The notes below the pieces were generated by a model, which did not search any database, had not been told where the DNA came from, and saw only the letters and a list, made by a program, of their open reading frames with translations. From positions 1-64,000 of the forward strand of contig NZ_MLAP01000003.1 of the NCBI RefSeq assembly GCF_002272865.1: a stretch of DNA of 64,000 bases, read 5' to 3'. The translations under genes were made by a program, and so were the position numbers. Shown piece after piece: positions 24,159 through 33,898 of the stretch (its first letter is position 1; each line of letters opens with the position of its first letter). This DNA comes from Helicobacter sp. 12S02634-8. Lineage in GTDB: Bacteria > Campylobacterota > Campylobacteria > Campylobacterales > Helicobacteraceae.

Positions 24159-25153
24159 AACTCTCTGCAATGCTCCAATCCATAGGAATCCATACCCCAA
24201 TCAAAGAAGATTTTGAAGTCCTAGGAATCGCCCCTTTAGACAAGGCCACGCCCAATCACATTAGCTACATCGACCAAAGCAAATATCTGAGCCAACTCTC
24301 TGCTTGCAGTGCTGGAGCGATACTCCTCCGCACAGAAGATGCCAAAATGCTCCCTAGCCATATCCAGCCCATCATTGTCCCCAATCCACATTTAGCCTTT
24401 GCGCAGCTTTCAAGGTTTTTTGCTCCCACTGAATTTGCCACAGCCTCTTTGCAAAACCAAGCCCATATCCATCTCCAGCAAAACCCCACTCTCTCCATAG
24501 GCGATAACACTACGATTATGCCTAATGTATTTATCGGTAGCGGTGTTTGTATCGGAGAAAATTCGCTCCTCATGCCTGGTGTGGTGATCGCTGATCGTGT
24601 GAGTATTGGCAGTCATTGCAAGATATTTCCCAATGTAACACTCTATAAAGACACACAAATTGGTAACAATGTCTGTATCCACGCTGGCTCTGTGATCGGC
24701 TCTGATGGGTTTGGATACGCACACACGCCCACAGGCGAGCATATCAAAATAGAACACAATGGTCTGGTTGTCATTGAAGATGATGTCGAAATCGGAGCAA
24801 ATAACACGATTGATAGAGCTGTATTTGGCGAAACAAGAATCAAAAAAGGCACAAAAATTGACAATCTAGTCCAAATCGGCCATAACTGCGTTATAGGCGA
24901 GCATTCTCTGCTGGTTTCTCAAGTGGGGCTAGCAGGCTCAACAACTACAGGGCGCAATGTCGTCTTTGGCGGGCAAGCAGGCACAGGAGGGCATATCCAT
25001 ATCGGTGATTTCACACAAATTGCAGGACGGGGGGCTGTAGGCAAAAACCTCCCACCACACACAAAATGGGGCGGACATCCTTTGATGGAGCTTGATGATT
25101 GGAAGAAATTTTTTGTTACCCTCAGGAGAATAGTTAAAAATAAAAATTCATAA
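24155..25153 (+). CDS. lpxD: UDP-3-O-acylglucosamine N-acyltransferase
   Basis: 332 residues. The N-terminal uridine-binding domain (to about 100, including [14 protein letters not shown]) is followed by left-handed beta-helix hexapeptide repeats (about 110-290; [30 protein letters not shown]) with the catalytic His in the IEHNG region (about 207) and VQIGHN. Adds the second acyl chain in lipid A synthesis. Cotranslated with tpiA. Confidence 0.93.
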   Translation: MKLSAMLQSIGIHTPIKEDFEVLGIAPLDKATPNHISYIDQSKYLSQLSACSAGAILLRTEDAKMLPSHIQPIIVPNPHLAFAQLSRFFAPTEFATASLQNQAHIHLQQNPTLSIGDNTTIMPNVFIGSGVCIGENSLLMPGVVIADRVSIGSHCKIFPNVTLYKDTQIGNNVCIHAGSVIGSDGFGYAHTPTGEHIKIEHNGLVVIEDDVEIGANNTIDRAVFGETRIKKGTKIDNLVQIGHNCVIGEHSLLVSQVGLAGSTTTGRNVVFGGQAGTGGHIHIGDFTQIAGRGAVGKNLPPHTKWGGHPLMELDDWKKFFVTLRRIVKNKNS

Positions 25154-25511
25154 TTCAAGTCTATTTCTCTTGACTCTGTCTGTTATGGGTATATATTTCT
25201 ATGCATTTTTCAACTTATTTTAAAAGATTAAAAAATATTTTTCTCATATTGCCAACCCCTTGATAAAAGCAGTCCTTTTATGTTATCATCATTTAACAAT
25301 AAGGCATATAATTGACGCTTAAAAATAGGATTGGTTTGCCTTATACAAGAAATAACAAAAGCTGATTCTTTTTAGTCACAACCATCTAGCGATACCCAAC
25401 GCCAAACACACGATTCTATCGGCAAATCTTAGAATATCGCCAGAAAGCCAACTCCTTTTTAGAGTCAATCCCTAGCAATATTGGAATTCTCAACATACGG
25501 ACACAAGCAAT
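25154..25511 (+). promoter_or_regulatory. Long leader of the efflux operon
   Basis: 358 bases without a gene. TATAAT at 25307-25312 (AAGGCATATAATTGACG) would give a 5' leader of roughly 190 bases before the transporter ATG at 25512. The Shine-Dalgarno there is weak (ACGGACACAAGCAAT). A region of that length with a poor ribosome site could hold a regulator site or leader peptide, but I see no clear palindrome. Confidence 0.4.
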
Positions 25512-27155
25512 ATGAAACCATCTCCCAACCTCACTGAGATACTCAGACCCAATGAAATGCCGATGTTTTGGGGGTCTTTGGGGCGGCCTGATCTGCCTGC
25601 AAAAATCCGTTGGTTTTATGCCTTTGGTTGGATCGTTTTGCTCTTTGCTGCAGGCTTGCAAAACAACATTGTCATTGCTAATATCTATGAAGTGCAAGGG
25701 GGGTTGGGGCTGACTCCTGCTGAGGGGACAATCATCACAGCTTCTTATTATATGGGCTATGCTTGGACGAGTGTCGTTTTATTCAAAATACGGCAGCAAT
25801 TTGGTATGAAAATATTTTTTGGCTTTGCCCTTACTATTTTGATAGGGGTGCATACAATACAGATTTTTTATAAAGATTTTTATGTTGTGATTGCTACAAG
25901 ATTTTTAAATGGCTTAGTGGGGAGCAGCCTATCGACTTTGTGTGTTTATTATGTCCTCCAAATGCTCCCAGCCAAAAAGAAATACCTTGCGATATGCTTG
26001 AGTATGGGATTAATGCAAGTGGGATCTTCGGGCGCTCGGTGGATGATCCCTTATTTGATGGTCAATGAAAATACGCAATTAGCAGTATTTATCGATATGG
26101 GCACAGTGCTCTTGTCCTTAGCTGTCTATTTGCTCTTAGAGCTCCCTCCCTCCCAAACAGGCAAGTCATTTTCCATCAAAGACGCTCCCTCGATATTTTT
26201 CTATGCACTGGGCACAGCGACTTTTTGCCTGATTTTTAGTATCGGCAATACCATCTGGTGGGATCAGCCTTGGATTGCCTATGGATTGTGTGTTGCCATA
26301 GCTTGTATCACATTATTTTTTATCATTGAAGTCCAGCGCGAAAAGCCCTTGATCAACTTCTCTTTTATCGGCAAGTTCCAAGTGCTCAGACTCTCTCTTG
26401 CTGCGACATTTGCTCGTATGTGTCTAGCCGAGCAGACAACGGGGGCGACAGGACTTTTTAGAAATGTTTTGGGCTATACAGATTACCAGCTCATCACCTA
26501 TTATGGTGTGGTGACATTGGGTGCTTTGTTTGGCGGCTTATCTTGCATTGTCGTGATGAATTATAAGCGGACTAGCTTGATTATGGTGATTTCTTTTGCG
26601 ATGTTGATTGTTGGCTCCTTTGCAGCTACAGGGCTCTCGCCATCTGTCATGCCCTCCAATCTTTATTTTTCTCAGTTTCTTATCGCAGCCTCAAGTGTGT
26701 TTTTTATCGGACCTCTTTTCACTGAGGGTATGACAATTTCTATACCGCGCGGAGGGAACTATGTGATCACTTTCATTGCTATTTTTGGATTCTCACAAAG
26801 TGTCTTTGGGCTATTGGGGTCTGCATTGATTGGCTATTTCATCAAAGTCAGAACTTCTATACATCTCCAAACACTCATCAACCACGCACCTGATACCAAC
26901 CCACTCACGACCCTCACCCCGCATTTGCAAGCAGAGATGATCAAACAAGCAGGCGTGCTTGCTTATAATGATTTGTTTTGTGTTATCGGTGTGGTAGCGA
27001 GTGTGACTTTTGTGCTCTTAGCGATACATTGGCTGTATTATGCGCGTTCTAAGGCCTCTCCTGTGGATCGAGAGCTAGGGATTTTAGCCCGCAAAAGTGC
27101 TAAAGACAATCTAAAAACACAGCTCTTCATGCAGCAACTCAAAAATCAATCTTGA
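25512..27155 (+). CDS. MFS drug efflux transporter, EmrB/DHA2-like
   Basis: 547 residues with about 14 membrane segments, typical of the DHA2 family. Segments start at WFYAFGWIVLLFAAGLQ (about 35), and the first is followed by TPAEGTIITASYYMGYAW, which resembles the family's motif near TM2. It lies directly before an EmrA-like fusion protein and a TolC-like lipoprotein, so it is the inner-membrane pump of a tripartite system. Substrate unknown; such systems export drugs, bile salts or fatty acids. Gene order B-A-C differs from the common A-B order. Confidence 0.85.
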   Translation: MKPSPNLTEILRPNEMPMFWGSLGRPDLPAKIRWFYAFGWIVLLFAAGLQNNIVIANIYEVQGGLGLTPAEGTIITASYYMGYAWTSVVLFKIRQQFGMKIFFGFALTILIGVHTIQIFYKDFYVVIATRFLNGLVGSSLSTLCVYYVLQMLPAKKKYLAICLSMGLMQVGSSGARWMIPYLMVNENTQLAVFIDMGTVLLSLAVYLLLELPPSQTGKSFSIKDAPSIFFYALGTATFCLIFSIGNTIWWDQPWIAYGLCVAIACITLFFIIEVQREKPLINFSFIGKFQVLRLSLAATFARMCLAEQTTGATGLFRNVLGYTDYQLITYYGVVTLGALFGGLSCIVVMNYKRTSLIMVISFAMLIVGSFAATGLSPSVMPSNLYFSQFLIAASSVFFIGPLFTEGMTISIPRGGNYVITFIAIFGFSQSVFGLLGSALIGYFIKVRTSIHLQTLINHAPDTNPLTTLTPHLQAEMIKQAGVLAYNDLFCVIGVVASVTFVLLAIHWLYYARSKASPVDRELGILARKSAKDNLKTQLFMQQLKNQS

Positions 27156-27165
27156 AGGATCGATC

Positions 27166-28227
27166 ATGCCATTTTCAAAACCTTGGAGACCTAAAAAACC
27201 TAACCTCATCATCAGCATTGCTGCAGGAATCATTGCTGTGTGCGCGATCCTTTCTATCTTGTATGCTTGGGAGTTGCCACCATTTTTCCACGACTCTGTA
27301 AGCACTAATGACGCTTATGTCGAATCCAAAGTCACATTGATTGCACCGCGCGTAGATGGCTATGTCACTGAAGTATTTGTCAAAGACTTTGCTCAAGTCA
27401 AAGCAGGCGATCCTATCTTGCAAATCGATCCATCAATATTTATCCAAAAAGTCTATGAAGCACAAGCCAATCTCCAAAGCACTCAAGCTGCCCTGGATAG
27501 CTATGAGCAAAATTATCGCTTGCGTCAAGCAGATGTCGATGAAAAAAAGGCAATCATTGGCACAAATGAAGCCACTTACCGCAACGCACAATCCCAATAC
27601 AAGCGCACAGCAAAGCTTGTAACCAATGGCTCAGTGAGTCAAAGAGAGTTTGAAGACGCCCAAACAGCATTGACAAAAGCACAATACGCCCTAGAAGAGT
27701 CCAAAGCCCAATACCATAAGGCCATAGAAGAGCTCCAAGCCTATGCAATCAATAAAGCCGTCTTAGAGGCTAATGTCAAGCAAAGCAAGGCACTTTTAGA
27801 GCTCGCGCAAATCAATCTGGATTATTCACTCATCAAAGCTCCTATCGATGGCCAACTCAGTGAAGTGGGCGCAAGGTTAGGGCAGTTTGTATCACAAGGC
27901 ACACCTCTAACTTTTTTAATCCCCACACTCAAATGGGTGCAAGCTAATTTCAAAGAAACGAAAATGAAAAATGTCCGTATCGGTCAAGAGGTAAGCCTTA
28001 GCATTGATGCCTTAGGGGGCGCTGTCATCAAAGGCGTGGTTGAGAGGATTGCGCCTGCTACAGGGAGTGAATTCAGTGCCATTAAAGTCAATAACGCCAC
28101 GGGCAATTTCATCAAAGTGATCCAAAGAATCCCTGTGCGTATCAAGATTGACACAAGCAACCCACTGACCCAAAGGCTCAAGCCTGGTATGAGCGTGATC
28201 GCGACGATCCACACACAAAAGGACTAA
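27166..28227 (+). CDS. EmrA/HlyD-type membrane fusion protein
   Basis: 353 residues: one N-terminal membrane segment (IISIAAGIIAVCAILSILYA, about 14-33), biotinyl-lipoyl half-motifs DAYVESKVTLIAPRVDGYV and LDYSLIKAPIDGQLS, a long coiled coil (about 95-205, LQSTQAALDSYEQNYRLRQA) and a C-terminal beta domain. It bridges the MFS pump and the outer-membrane channel. 10 bases after the pump and one base before the channel gene. Confidence 0.9.
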   Translation: MPFSKPWRPKKPNLIISIAAGIIAVCAILSILYAWELPPFFHDSVSTNDAYVESKVTLIAPRVDGYVTEVFVKDFAQVKAGDPILQIDPSIFIQKVYEAQANLQSTQAALDSYEQNYRLRQADVDEKKAIIGTNEATYRNAQSQYKRTAKLVTNGSVSQREFEDAQTALTKAQYALEESKAQYHKAIEELQAYAINKAVLEANVKQSKALLELAQINLDYSLIKAPIDGQLSEVGARLGQFVSQGTPLTFLIPTLKWVQANFKETKMKNVRIGQEVSLSIDALGGAVIKGVVERIAPATGSEFSAIKVNNATGNFIKVIQRIPVRIKIDTSNPLTQRLKPGMSVIATIHTQKD

Positions 28228-28228
28228 A

Positions 28229-29692
28229 ATGCGTATGTCAGTGATGGGAGTCATCATTTCTGGGCTCATACTTGGGGCTTGCGCACCTAAAATCCCTGAA
28301 ATCCCAAAAGACGCAAAAATCACCATCGCCATTGATCCTAGCGCTAATGAGGGCGTCAATCGAGATTGGTGGGAGCAATTTGATGATAAAAATTTGATAT
28401 TTTTGATACAAAAAGCAAGAAGCTATAACAGCGATATACAAATCGCTCAAACACATATCAAAGAAGCTTTAGGTGCACTTAGAGTGGCTAGAGCGACCTT
28501 GATTCCATCTGTTGATATCAGTGCTAACCCCCAATACAGCAAAAACCCTCTCACTTCACTCTTTGGCTTTACAACACCTATTGGAGTTTTTGACCCTTCG
28601 CTCAACATCTCTTATCATTTTGATTTTTTCAAAAAAGATTTCAATGAACGCAAAAATAAGCTCTATACTGCCCAAGCCATCATCGCCCAAAAATATGCCA
28701 CCGATATTTCCATCGAAGCCACTTTAGCAAAAACTTATATCAATCTCCTTTCTCTCCTTGAGCGCCAAAAACTCCTCCAAGACACACTCAAAACAAAGGC
28801 TAAAGAGCTTGATATTTCCCAAAGCAAAGCCTCCACAGGATACACTAGCACATATGACACACAAGCAGCCAAAATCCAATATGAAGCCATAAAATCACAG
28901 CTCGCACCCGTGCAATTAGCTATCATCAAAACAAAAAATGCCCTCGAAGAACTCACAGGTATCCCCGCAAAAGACCTGCCCCTCACCCAAAGTCTTGACC
29001 TCATCGCCCAGCCCCATTTGCCTACAAAAATCCCATCTTCTATCTTGAGAAACAGACCTGATATTGCCTATGCAGAATTCAAGCTCGCTGCTAGCAGCGC
29101 TTCACTGGCTAAAGCGCGGGCAAATTTCTTGCCTGATTTTAACTTAGTGGCTAATATCGGGGCTTTTATGTCTTCTAATTTTACCGGTCTTGGTGCAGTG
29201 CTCCCTGTAGGGGCTTTGGGATCGAGTATCTTAGCCCCTATCTTTGAGGGAGGTAAGCTCAAAGGAGAATTTGCCATAGCCAATGCCCAAAGAGATGAAG
29301 CTGCATACACTTATAAAAAAATCGTTTTAAATGCCCTCAAAGAAATCAAAAACGCCCAAGCAAGTATTCAGTGGATCAAAAACCAACAATATTCTTTAGT
29401 CAAAGAATATCAAATGTCTATCCAATCCCTAAAATATGCACAAAGTCGATATGAAAGCGGCTATTCTTCTTATCTTGAAGTCTTAAATGCTAAGCAGTCC
29501 AGCCTAGACCTCCAAATACAAATCACCAATCTCAAATCCCTCTATATCCAATCCCTCATCGATCTCTACCACGCACTAGGCAGTGGGTTTGATACTGACA
29601 AGATACCAACAGAAAAAGCCCTAAAAGAACAAGCCAAGACACAAGCCAAAAAAATCAAGCAAACAAATAGCGAGGATTCAAAAGACAAGTAG
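28229..29692 (+). CDS. TolC-like outer-membrane efflux lipoprotein (NodT family)
   Basis: 487 residues. Lipoprotein signal with lipobox LGAC (Cys at about 17). Two repeats of the OEP fold are visible, with the typical RARATLIPSVDISANPQ-like and KARANFLPDFNLVANIG segments and RNRPDIAYAEFKLAA (about 271-285). The C-terminal 30 residues are Lys/Gln-rich and probably disordered. Outer-membrane channel of the efflux system encoded just upstream. Its 3' end overlaps the end of a convergent small gene. Confidence 0.9.
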   Translation: MRMSVMGVIISGLILGACAPKIPEIPKDAKITIAIDPSANEGVNRDWWEQFDDKNLIFLIQKARSYNSDIQIAQTHIKEALGALRVARATLIPSVDISANPQYSKNPLTSLFGFTTPIGVFDPSLNISYHFDFFKKDFNERKNKLYTAQAIIAQKYATDISIEATLAKTYINLLSLLERQKLLQDTLKTKAKELDISQSKASTGYTSTYDTQAAKIQYEAIKSQLAPVQLAIIKTKNALEELTGIPAKDLPLTQSLDLIAQPHLPTKIPSSILRNRPDIAYAEFKLAASSASLAKARANFLPDFNLVANIGAFMSSNFTGLGAVLPVGALGSSILAPIFEGGKLKGEFAIANAQRDEAAYTYKKIVLNALKEIKNAQASIQWIKNQQYSLVKEYQMSIQSLKYAQSRYESGYSSYLEVLNAKQSSLDLQIQITNLKSLYIQSLIDLYHALGSGFDTDKIPTEKALKEQAKTQAKKIKQTNSEDSKDK

Positions 29693-29917
29693 GTCTTTTT
29701 TGAGTTTATTGAGTGCATCAATTTGGAGCTTGAGTGCGTCGATTTGTTCATTGATTTGTGAAAATACAGCCATACTCAAACCCTCGGGCATATCTTGTGC
29801 GCCTCTTTTGATCATAATATAATCGACCAAAGTAATCTGCGCCATATTGAGTAAAATCTGGATTTCATCACGGATAGACTCAATATTTCTGAAAATCGTA
29901 TCTATTTTTTCAAACAC
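29678..29917 (-). CDS. Small helical protein downstream of kdsD, GTG start
   Basis: 79 residues from a GTG at 29917, chosen because GGGAGG lies six bases upstream; the longer ATG frame from 29986 has no Shine-Dalgarno and starts inside kdsD. The product is almost all helix, with two amphipathic runs (EKIDTIFRNIESIRDEIQIL and the C-terminal INEQIDALKLQIDALNKLKK). Not recognised. The position suggests cotranscription with ksgA-rnj-kdsD. Confidence 0.6.
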   Translation of the reverse strand: MFEKIDTIFRNIESIRDEIQILLNMAQITLVDYIMIKRGAQDMPEGLSMAVFSQINEQIDALKLQIDALNKLKKDLLVF

Positions 29918-29966
29918 ATGCCACCTCCCATAGGCTATGATTCTCGATAGCCTGCCTTGTATGCAC

Positions 29967-30935
29967 TCATCGGATTCCCATACCAATCAATGTATGCAAA
30001 TGGATAGCTCCCAAAACGACTTTATGGGTATCTGTAATGATGAGTAGCTGGATTTTATTATCTTCGATAAACCGCAGCGCATCGACAGCGAGCAAATCTG
30101 GATTGTCACAATATTTAGGCTCTTTAGAAGCATACAAAGCTACAGGATCTTCTAGACTAAAGTCTTGGCGCATTAAAGCACGGCGCAAATCCCCATCGCT
30201 CAAAACACCCACCAAACGCCCATCTTGCACGATGATAGCATTACCCAAACGCGCTGCACTCATCTTGATAATCGCTTCTTTGAGACTGAGTGTGGGAGCG
30301 ATGAGTGGCAGGTCTTGGGTCTGCATCAAATCTCCCACTTTTACAAACAATCTCTTCCCCAGACTCCCCCCTGGGTGGAGGGCTGCAAAGTCCTTTTTGC
30401 CAAACCCCCTTTTACGCATTAAACAAACTGCTAGCGCATCTCCTAGTGCAAGCGTGAGAGTTGTTGAGCTTGTAGGGGCTGTATCAAGGGGGCAAGCCTC
30501 GGAGGTGATCGCAATAGAAATAAAATAATCACCCCATTGAGAAATCGAACTATTGATATCTTTACTCATCGTAATCACGCCAGCACTGAGTCTTTTGAGA
30601 TGGGGCATGATAGAAACTAGCTCCATACTCTCGCCACTATAGCTGATCGCAAGGACAATGTCATCTTTCCCAACCATACCCAAATCCCCGTGCATTGCCT
30701 CTGTGGGGTGTAAAAAAAAGCTAGGTGTGCCTGTGCTTGCCAAAGTGGCTGCGATTTTAGCCCCTATCAAGCCGCTTTTACCCACACCGCATACAATCAG
30801 CTTGCCCTGCATACCTGCAATCATTGCAACAATATGATTCCAAGATGTGTTTTGAGTCCTTGAAGCTGCGTCTAAAAGCTCTTTTGCTTCGATTTCAAGG
30901 ACTTCTTTGGCAATAGGTGCAAATTCCATAAACAC
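29967..30935 (-). CDS. kdsD: Arabinose-5-phosphate isomerase (KdsD/KpsF)
   Basis: 322 residues: SIS domain (about 35-170; GVGKSGLIGAKIAATLASTG, ISYSGES) followed by two CBS domains (about 200-320; VGVLSDGDLRRAL). Makes D-arabinose-5-phosphate for Kdo in the lipopolysaccharide core. Three bases after the RNase J gene. In H. pylori the same neighbours are HP1429 to HP1431. Confidence 0.92.
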   Translation of the reverse strand: MFMEFAPIAKEVLEIEAKELLDAASRTQNTSWNHIVAMIAGMQGKLIVCGVGKSGLIGAKIAATLASTGTPSFFLHPTEAMHGDLGMVGKDDIVLAISYSGESMELVSIMPHLKRLSAGVITMSKDINSSISQWGDYFISIAITSEACPLDTAPTSSTTLTLALGDALAVCLMRKRGFGKKDFAALHPGGSLGKRLFVKVGDLMQTQDLPLIAPTLSLKEAIIKMSAARLGNAIIVQDGRLVGVLSDGDLRRALMRQDFSLEDPVALYASKEPKYCDNPDLLAVDALRFIEDNKIQLLIITDTHKVVLGAIHLHTLIGMGIR

Positions 30936-30938
30936 TCC

Positions 30939-32990
30939 TTAGGACACAAAAATATTACTCATGATTGTTGGGTATTTTTTGAGTTTTTTAAACATGAGCT
31001 TTCTGACTAGATTTCTCACTTCATTTTCAAGTGTTTTCTGATGGGTCAAAACCTCTTTTTTGAGTGTTTTGATATACATTTCTAGTGCGTTTTCAATCTC
31101 TTTAGCCAGATCTTTTTCTTCCTTGAAGCCTGCGATACCTAAAGTCGTAATGCGCGTATTTTTAAGCAATTTCTGCTCTTGGGAAGAGATAAAAGCAATG
31201 ATCAAGACCATACCACAATCTGCGAGTGCTTGTCTATCAGCAACAACATGATTATCAATCTGTCGATTGACTTGGTTATCGATATAGGTTTTCCCGCTTT
31301 TAATCGTGCGAACCTTGCGGATATAACTAGGATTGACTTCGATCTGATCCCCATCTTCCATCAAATAAATATTTTTTTCAGGCACACCACATTTGATAGC
31401 TGTATCACGATGTTTGGCTACATGGTTGTATTCTCCGTGTACTGGCAAGAAAAACTTGGGCTTGATCAATCGGAGCATTAACTTTTGCTCTTCTTGGGCA
31501 GCGTGCCCACTGACGTGGATTTCGCTAAAATCTTGATATGCCACCCTCGCCCCTGCCTTCATCAAGAAATTCAAAACCGTAGATACAGAGCCCTCATTGC
31601 CAGGGATTGCCTTAGCTGAGATGATAACCATATCTGTGGGCTTGATTTTGATGTGTCGGTGCTCATCAGTTGCCATACGATACAAAGCACTCATCGTTTC
31701 ACCTTGTGAGCCTGTAGTGACAATCAACACCTCCTCATCGGGATATTTACTCACTTCATGTGCTTCAATAAAAATATTATAAGGCAAATCAATATAACCG
31801 AGTTCTCTAGCTATATCGAGGTTTTTTTCCATTGAGCGTCCGATAACAGCGACCTTTCTATTGTATTTGATCCCATAAGTAATGGCCTGATAAACACGAT
31901 GGATATTCGAAGAAAAAGTGCTCATGATCACCCTGCCCTCTGCGCCTTTGAATAGATTATCAAAAGTAGGCCCTACGCTCGCTTCACTAGCAGTGACACC
32001 GATTTTGTGTGAATTGGTCGAGTCACTCAACAACAACATCACGCCCTCTTCGCCATAATGAGCGAGCCTATGCAAGTCAGTGGGGAGATTGTCAATAGGA
32101 GTATGGTCGATTTTAAAATCCCCTGTATGCACGATAATGCCTGCTTCTGTCCTGATAGCAAGTGCAGATGCGTCAATGATAGAGTGTGTGATATGGATCC
32201 ACTCGATTTCAAAATCCCCGATTTTGATCGGATAGCGCTTTTCTACAATCTTGAAAAATGAACGATATTTTTTCAATCCGTGTTCATCAAATTTATTCCC
32301 GATCATACCGAGTGCCAATGGTGTGCCATAGAGTGGAAACTGCATCTGTTTATACAAATAAGGGACTGCTCCGATATGGTCTTCGTGGGCGTGCGTGATG
32401 ACTACACCTGCTATTTTATCCTTGATAGCGTGCAAGTAGCTAAAATCCGGAATCAAAATATCCACCCCGTGCATATTTTCTTCAGGGAAACTCATACCCA
32501 CATCAATGATGATAGCTGATTGCTCTGTTTCCATCACCATCATATTCCCACCGATCTCACCGAGCCCCCCTAAGGGAGTGATACGAACTTTTGCCTTGGT
32601 ATTGAGATTGAGCTTGAAATGAGGATTGAGGCTATTTTTCTGGATCCGTGTATTGGCTTCAACACCTTTTTTTAGGTCTTTATGGAAGCCCAGATTCCCC
32701 CTTTCATTGACACTCTGAATATCTCTGATACCATCTTTAGACTCTGCAAGCGAGTTTTGTTGGGTATTGGGGTTTGTGGGGGTGTTTTTGTTTTTCCCTA
32801 TCCATCTTCTGGGTCTTGTTTGGGGATTTTCTGTGTGTGTTTCATTGTCTTCTTGAGGTTTTTTAAAACGCGGTTTGAAAAATCTCCTTCTCTGTCCATT
32901 TTGTCCATTTGACCCATTTTGTCCATTGTGTCCTTCTTGCCCATTTGGGGGGGTCGCTGTTTGGTTGCTATTTTCGTTATTATTTTCCAT
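30939..32990 (-). CDS. rnj: Ribonuclease J
   Basis: 683 residues. After a disordered N-terminal extension of about 130 residues rich in Asn, Gly and Arg (PPNGQEGHNGQNGSNGQ, RRRFFKPRFKKP) comes a metallo-beta-lactamase/beta-CASP core: HAHEDHIGAVPYL (about 199), VHTGDFKID (about 290) and SGHAAQEE (about 492). In H. pylori the matching extended RNase J is the main mRNA decay enzyme and works with the helicase RhpA. Start overlaps the ksgA stop by 11 bases. Confidence 0.93.
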   Translation of the reverse strand: MENNNENSNQTATPPNGQEGHNGQNGSNGQNGQRRRFFKPRFKKPQEDNETHTENPQTRPRRWIGKNKNTPTNPNTQQNSLAESKDGIRDIQSVNERGNLGFHKDLKKGVEANTRIQKNSLNPHFKLNLNTKAKVRITPLGGLGEIGGNMMVMETEQSAIIIDVGMSFPEENMHGVDILIPDFSYLHAIKDKIAGVVITHAHEDHIGAVPYLYKQMQFPLYGTPLALGMIGNKFDEHGLKKYRSFFKIVEKRYPIKIGDFEIEWIHITHSIIDASALAIRTEAGIIVHTGDFKIDHTPIDNLPTDLHRLAHYGEEGVMLLLSDSTNSHKIGVTASEASVGPTFDNLFKGAEGRVIMSTFSSNIHRVYQAITYGIKYNRKVAVIGRSMEKNLDIARELGYIDLPYNIFIEAHEVSKYPDEEVLIVTTGSQGETMSALYRMATDEHRHIKIKPTDMVIISAKAIPGNEGSVSTVLNFLMKAGARVAYQDFSEIHVSGHAAQEEQKLMLRLIKPKFFLPVHGEYNHVAKHRDTAIKCGVPEKNIYLMEDGDQIEVNPSYIRKVRTIKSGKTYIDNQVNRQIDNHVVADRQALADCGMVLIIAFISSQEQKLLKNTRITTLGIAGFKEEKDLAKEIENALEMYIKTLKKEVLTHQKTLENEVRNLVRKLMFKKLKKYPTIMSNIFVS

Positions 32991-33792
32991 ATTTCTCTAC
33001 CTTTAGATTTTCAAATATTTGGTGATAAGTCGCTGTATCGATTTCGTGTGCTCGAACGCTCTGTGTAAGGAGTAAATGCTCAAACACTCTCCTTGTCGTT
33101 TGCTTGCCATATTGACTTGCAAGGTTGCTAAGCAGTTTCTTTCTGGGAGCACTGAAACAAACTTTAAGCATGGCTTCAAAGCCCTCTTGCAAACAATTCC
33201 CATTTTTTTTGACCATAAACACCGATGAGGTGACCTTTGGCATAGGGCTGAAGGCTTCTTTAGGGACATCAAAGAGTATTTGGGGCTCTCCGAGTGTTTG
33301 GGTTATGACACTCAAAGCGCAAAATTCCCTTTCCCCACTCCTAGCGCAAAATTTTTGGGCGACTTCTTTTTGAGTCATCACTATAAAGCCCTTGCATTGA
33401 CTATCTCGCAACAATCGCAACACAATCGCTGTAGCGATATAATAGGGCAAGTTCGACACAAGAATATATTCCTTAGGATCTAGCCAACCTTGCTCACAAG
33501 GCAATTCCAAGACATCTTTACAGATGAGCTCTAGCTTCCCAGAAATAAAAAAGTCGTTGTATTTTTGCACGAGAAAAGAACACAGATCTCTATCGACTTC
33601 ATAGGCCTTAAGCTGATAAAACTCAAGAAGCCTATCTGTTAAATCACCCAAGCCAACCCCAATTTCTACAAGCTGCTGACCTTGCCATATATTGGGAATG
33701 GATTGGACAATCCTATCAACATACACAGTATCTTTTAAAAAGTTCTGCCCAAAGTGCTTTTTGGCTCTGTAGTGTATGTGTATCTCCATCAA
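32980..33792 (-). CDS. ksgA: 16S rRNA (adenine-N6,N6)-dimethyltransferase
   Basis: 270 residues. Conserved KKHFGQNFLKD (about 11-21), the SAM-binding VEIGVGLGDLTDRLL (about 42) and the catalytic NLPYYIAT (about 114) are all present. Dimethylates two adjacent adenines near the 3' end of 16S rRNA. First gene of ksgA-rnj-kdsD; divergent from hisF. Confidence 0.93.
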   Translation of the reverse strand: MMEIHIHYRAKKHFGQNFLKDTVYVDRIVQSIPNIWQGQQLVEIGVGLGDLTDRLLEFYQLKAYEVDRDLCSFLVQKYNDFFISGKLELICKDVLELPCEQGWLDPKEYILVSNLPYYIATAIVLRLLRDSQCKGFIVMTQKEVAQKFCARSGEREFCALSVITQTLGEPQILFDVPKEAFSPMPKVTSSVFMVKKNGNCLQEGFEAMLKVCFSAPRKKLLSNLASQYGKQTTRRVFEHLLLTQSVRAHEIDTATYHQIFENLKVEKYGK

Positions 33793-33857
33793 AATTTATT
33801 CTCAATTCTATCCATTTTTTCGCCATTTGTAAATAGTGGAGTTAAGGTAAAAAATAT

Positions 33858-33863
33858 TATAAT
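33858..33863 (+). promoter_or_regulatory. Candidate -10 box of the hisF run
   Basis: TATAAT in AAATATTATAATTAACC, 36 bases before the hisF ATG. It is the only obvious promoter before the long co-directional gene run that follows. Confidence 0.5.
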
Positions 33864-33898
33864 TAACCAAATGCACCACAACTTTAAATGGAGAAAAT

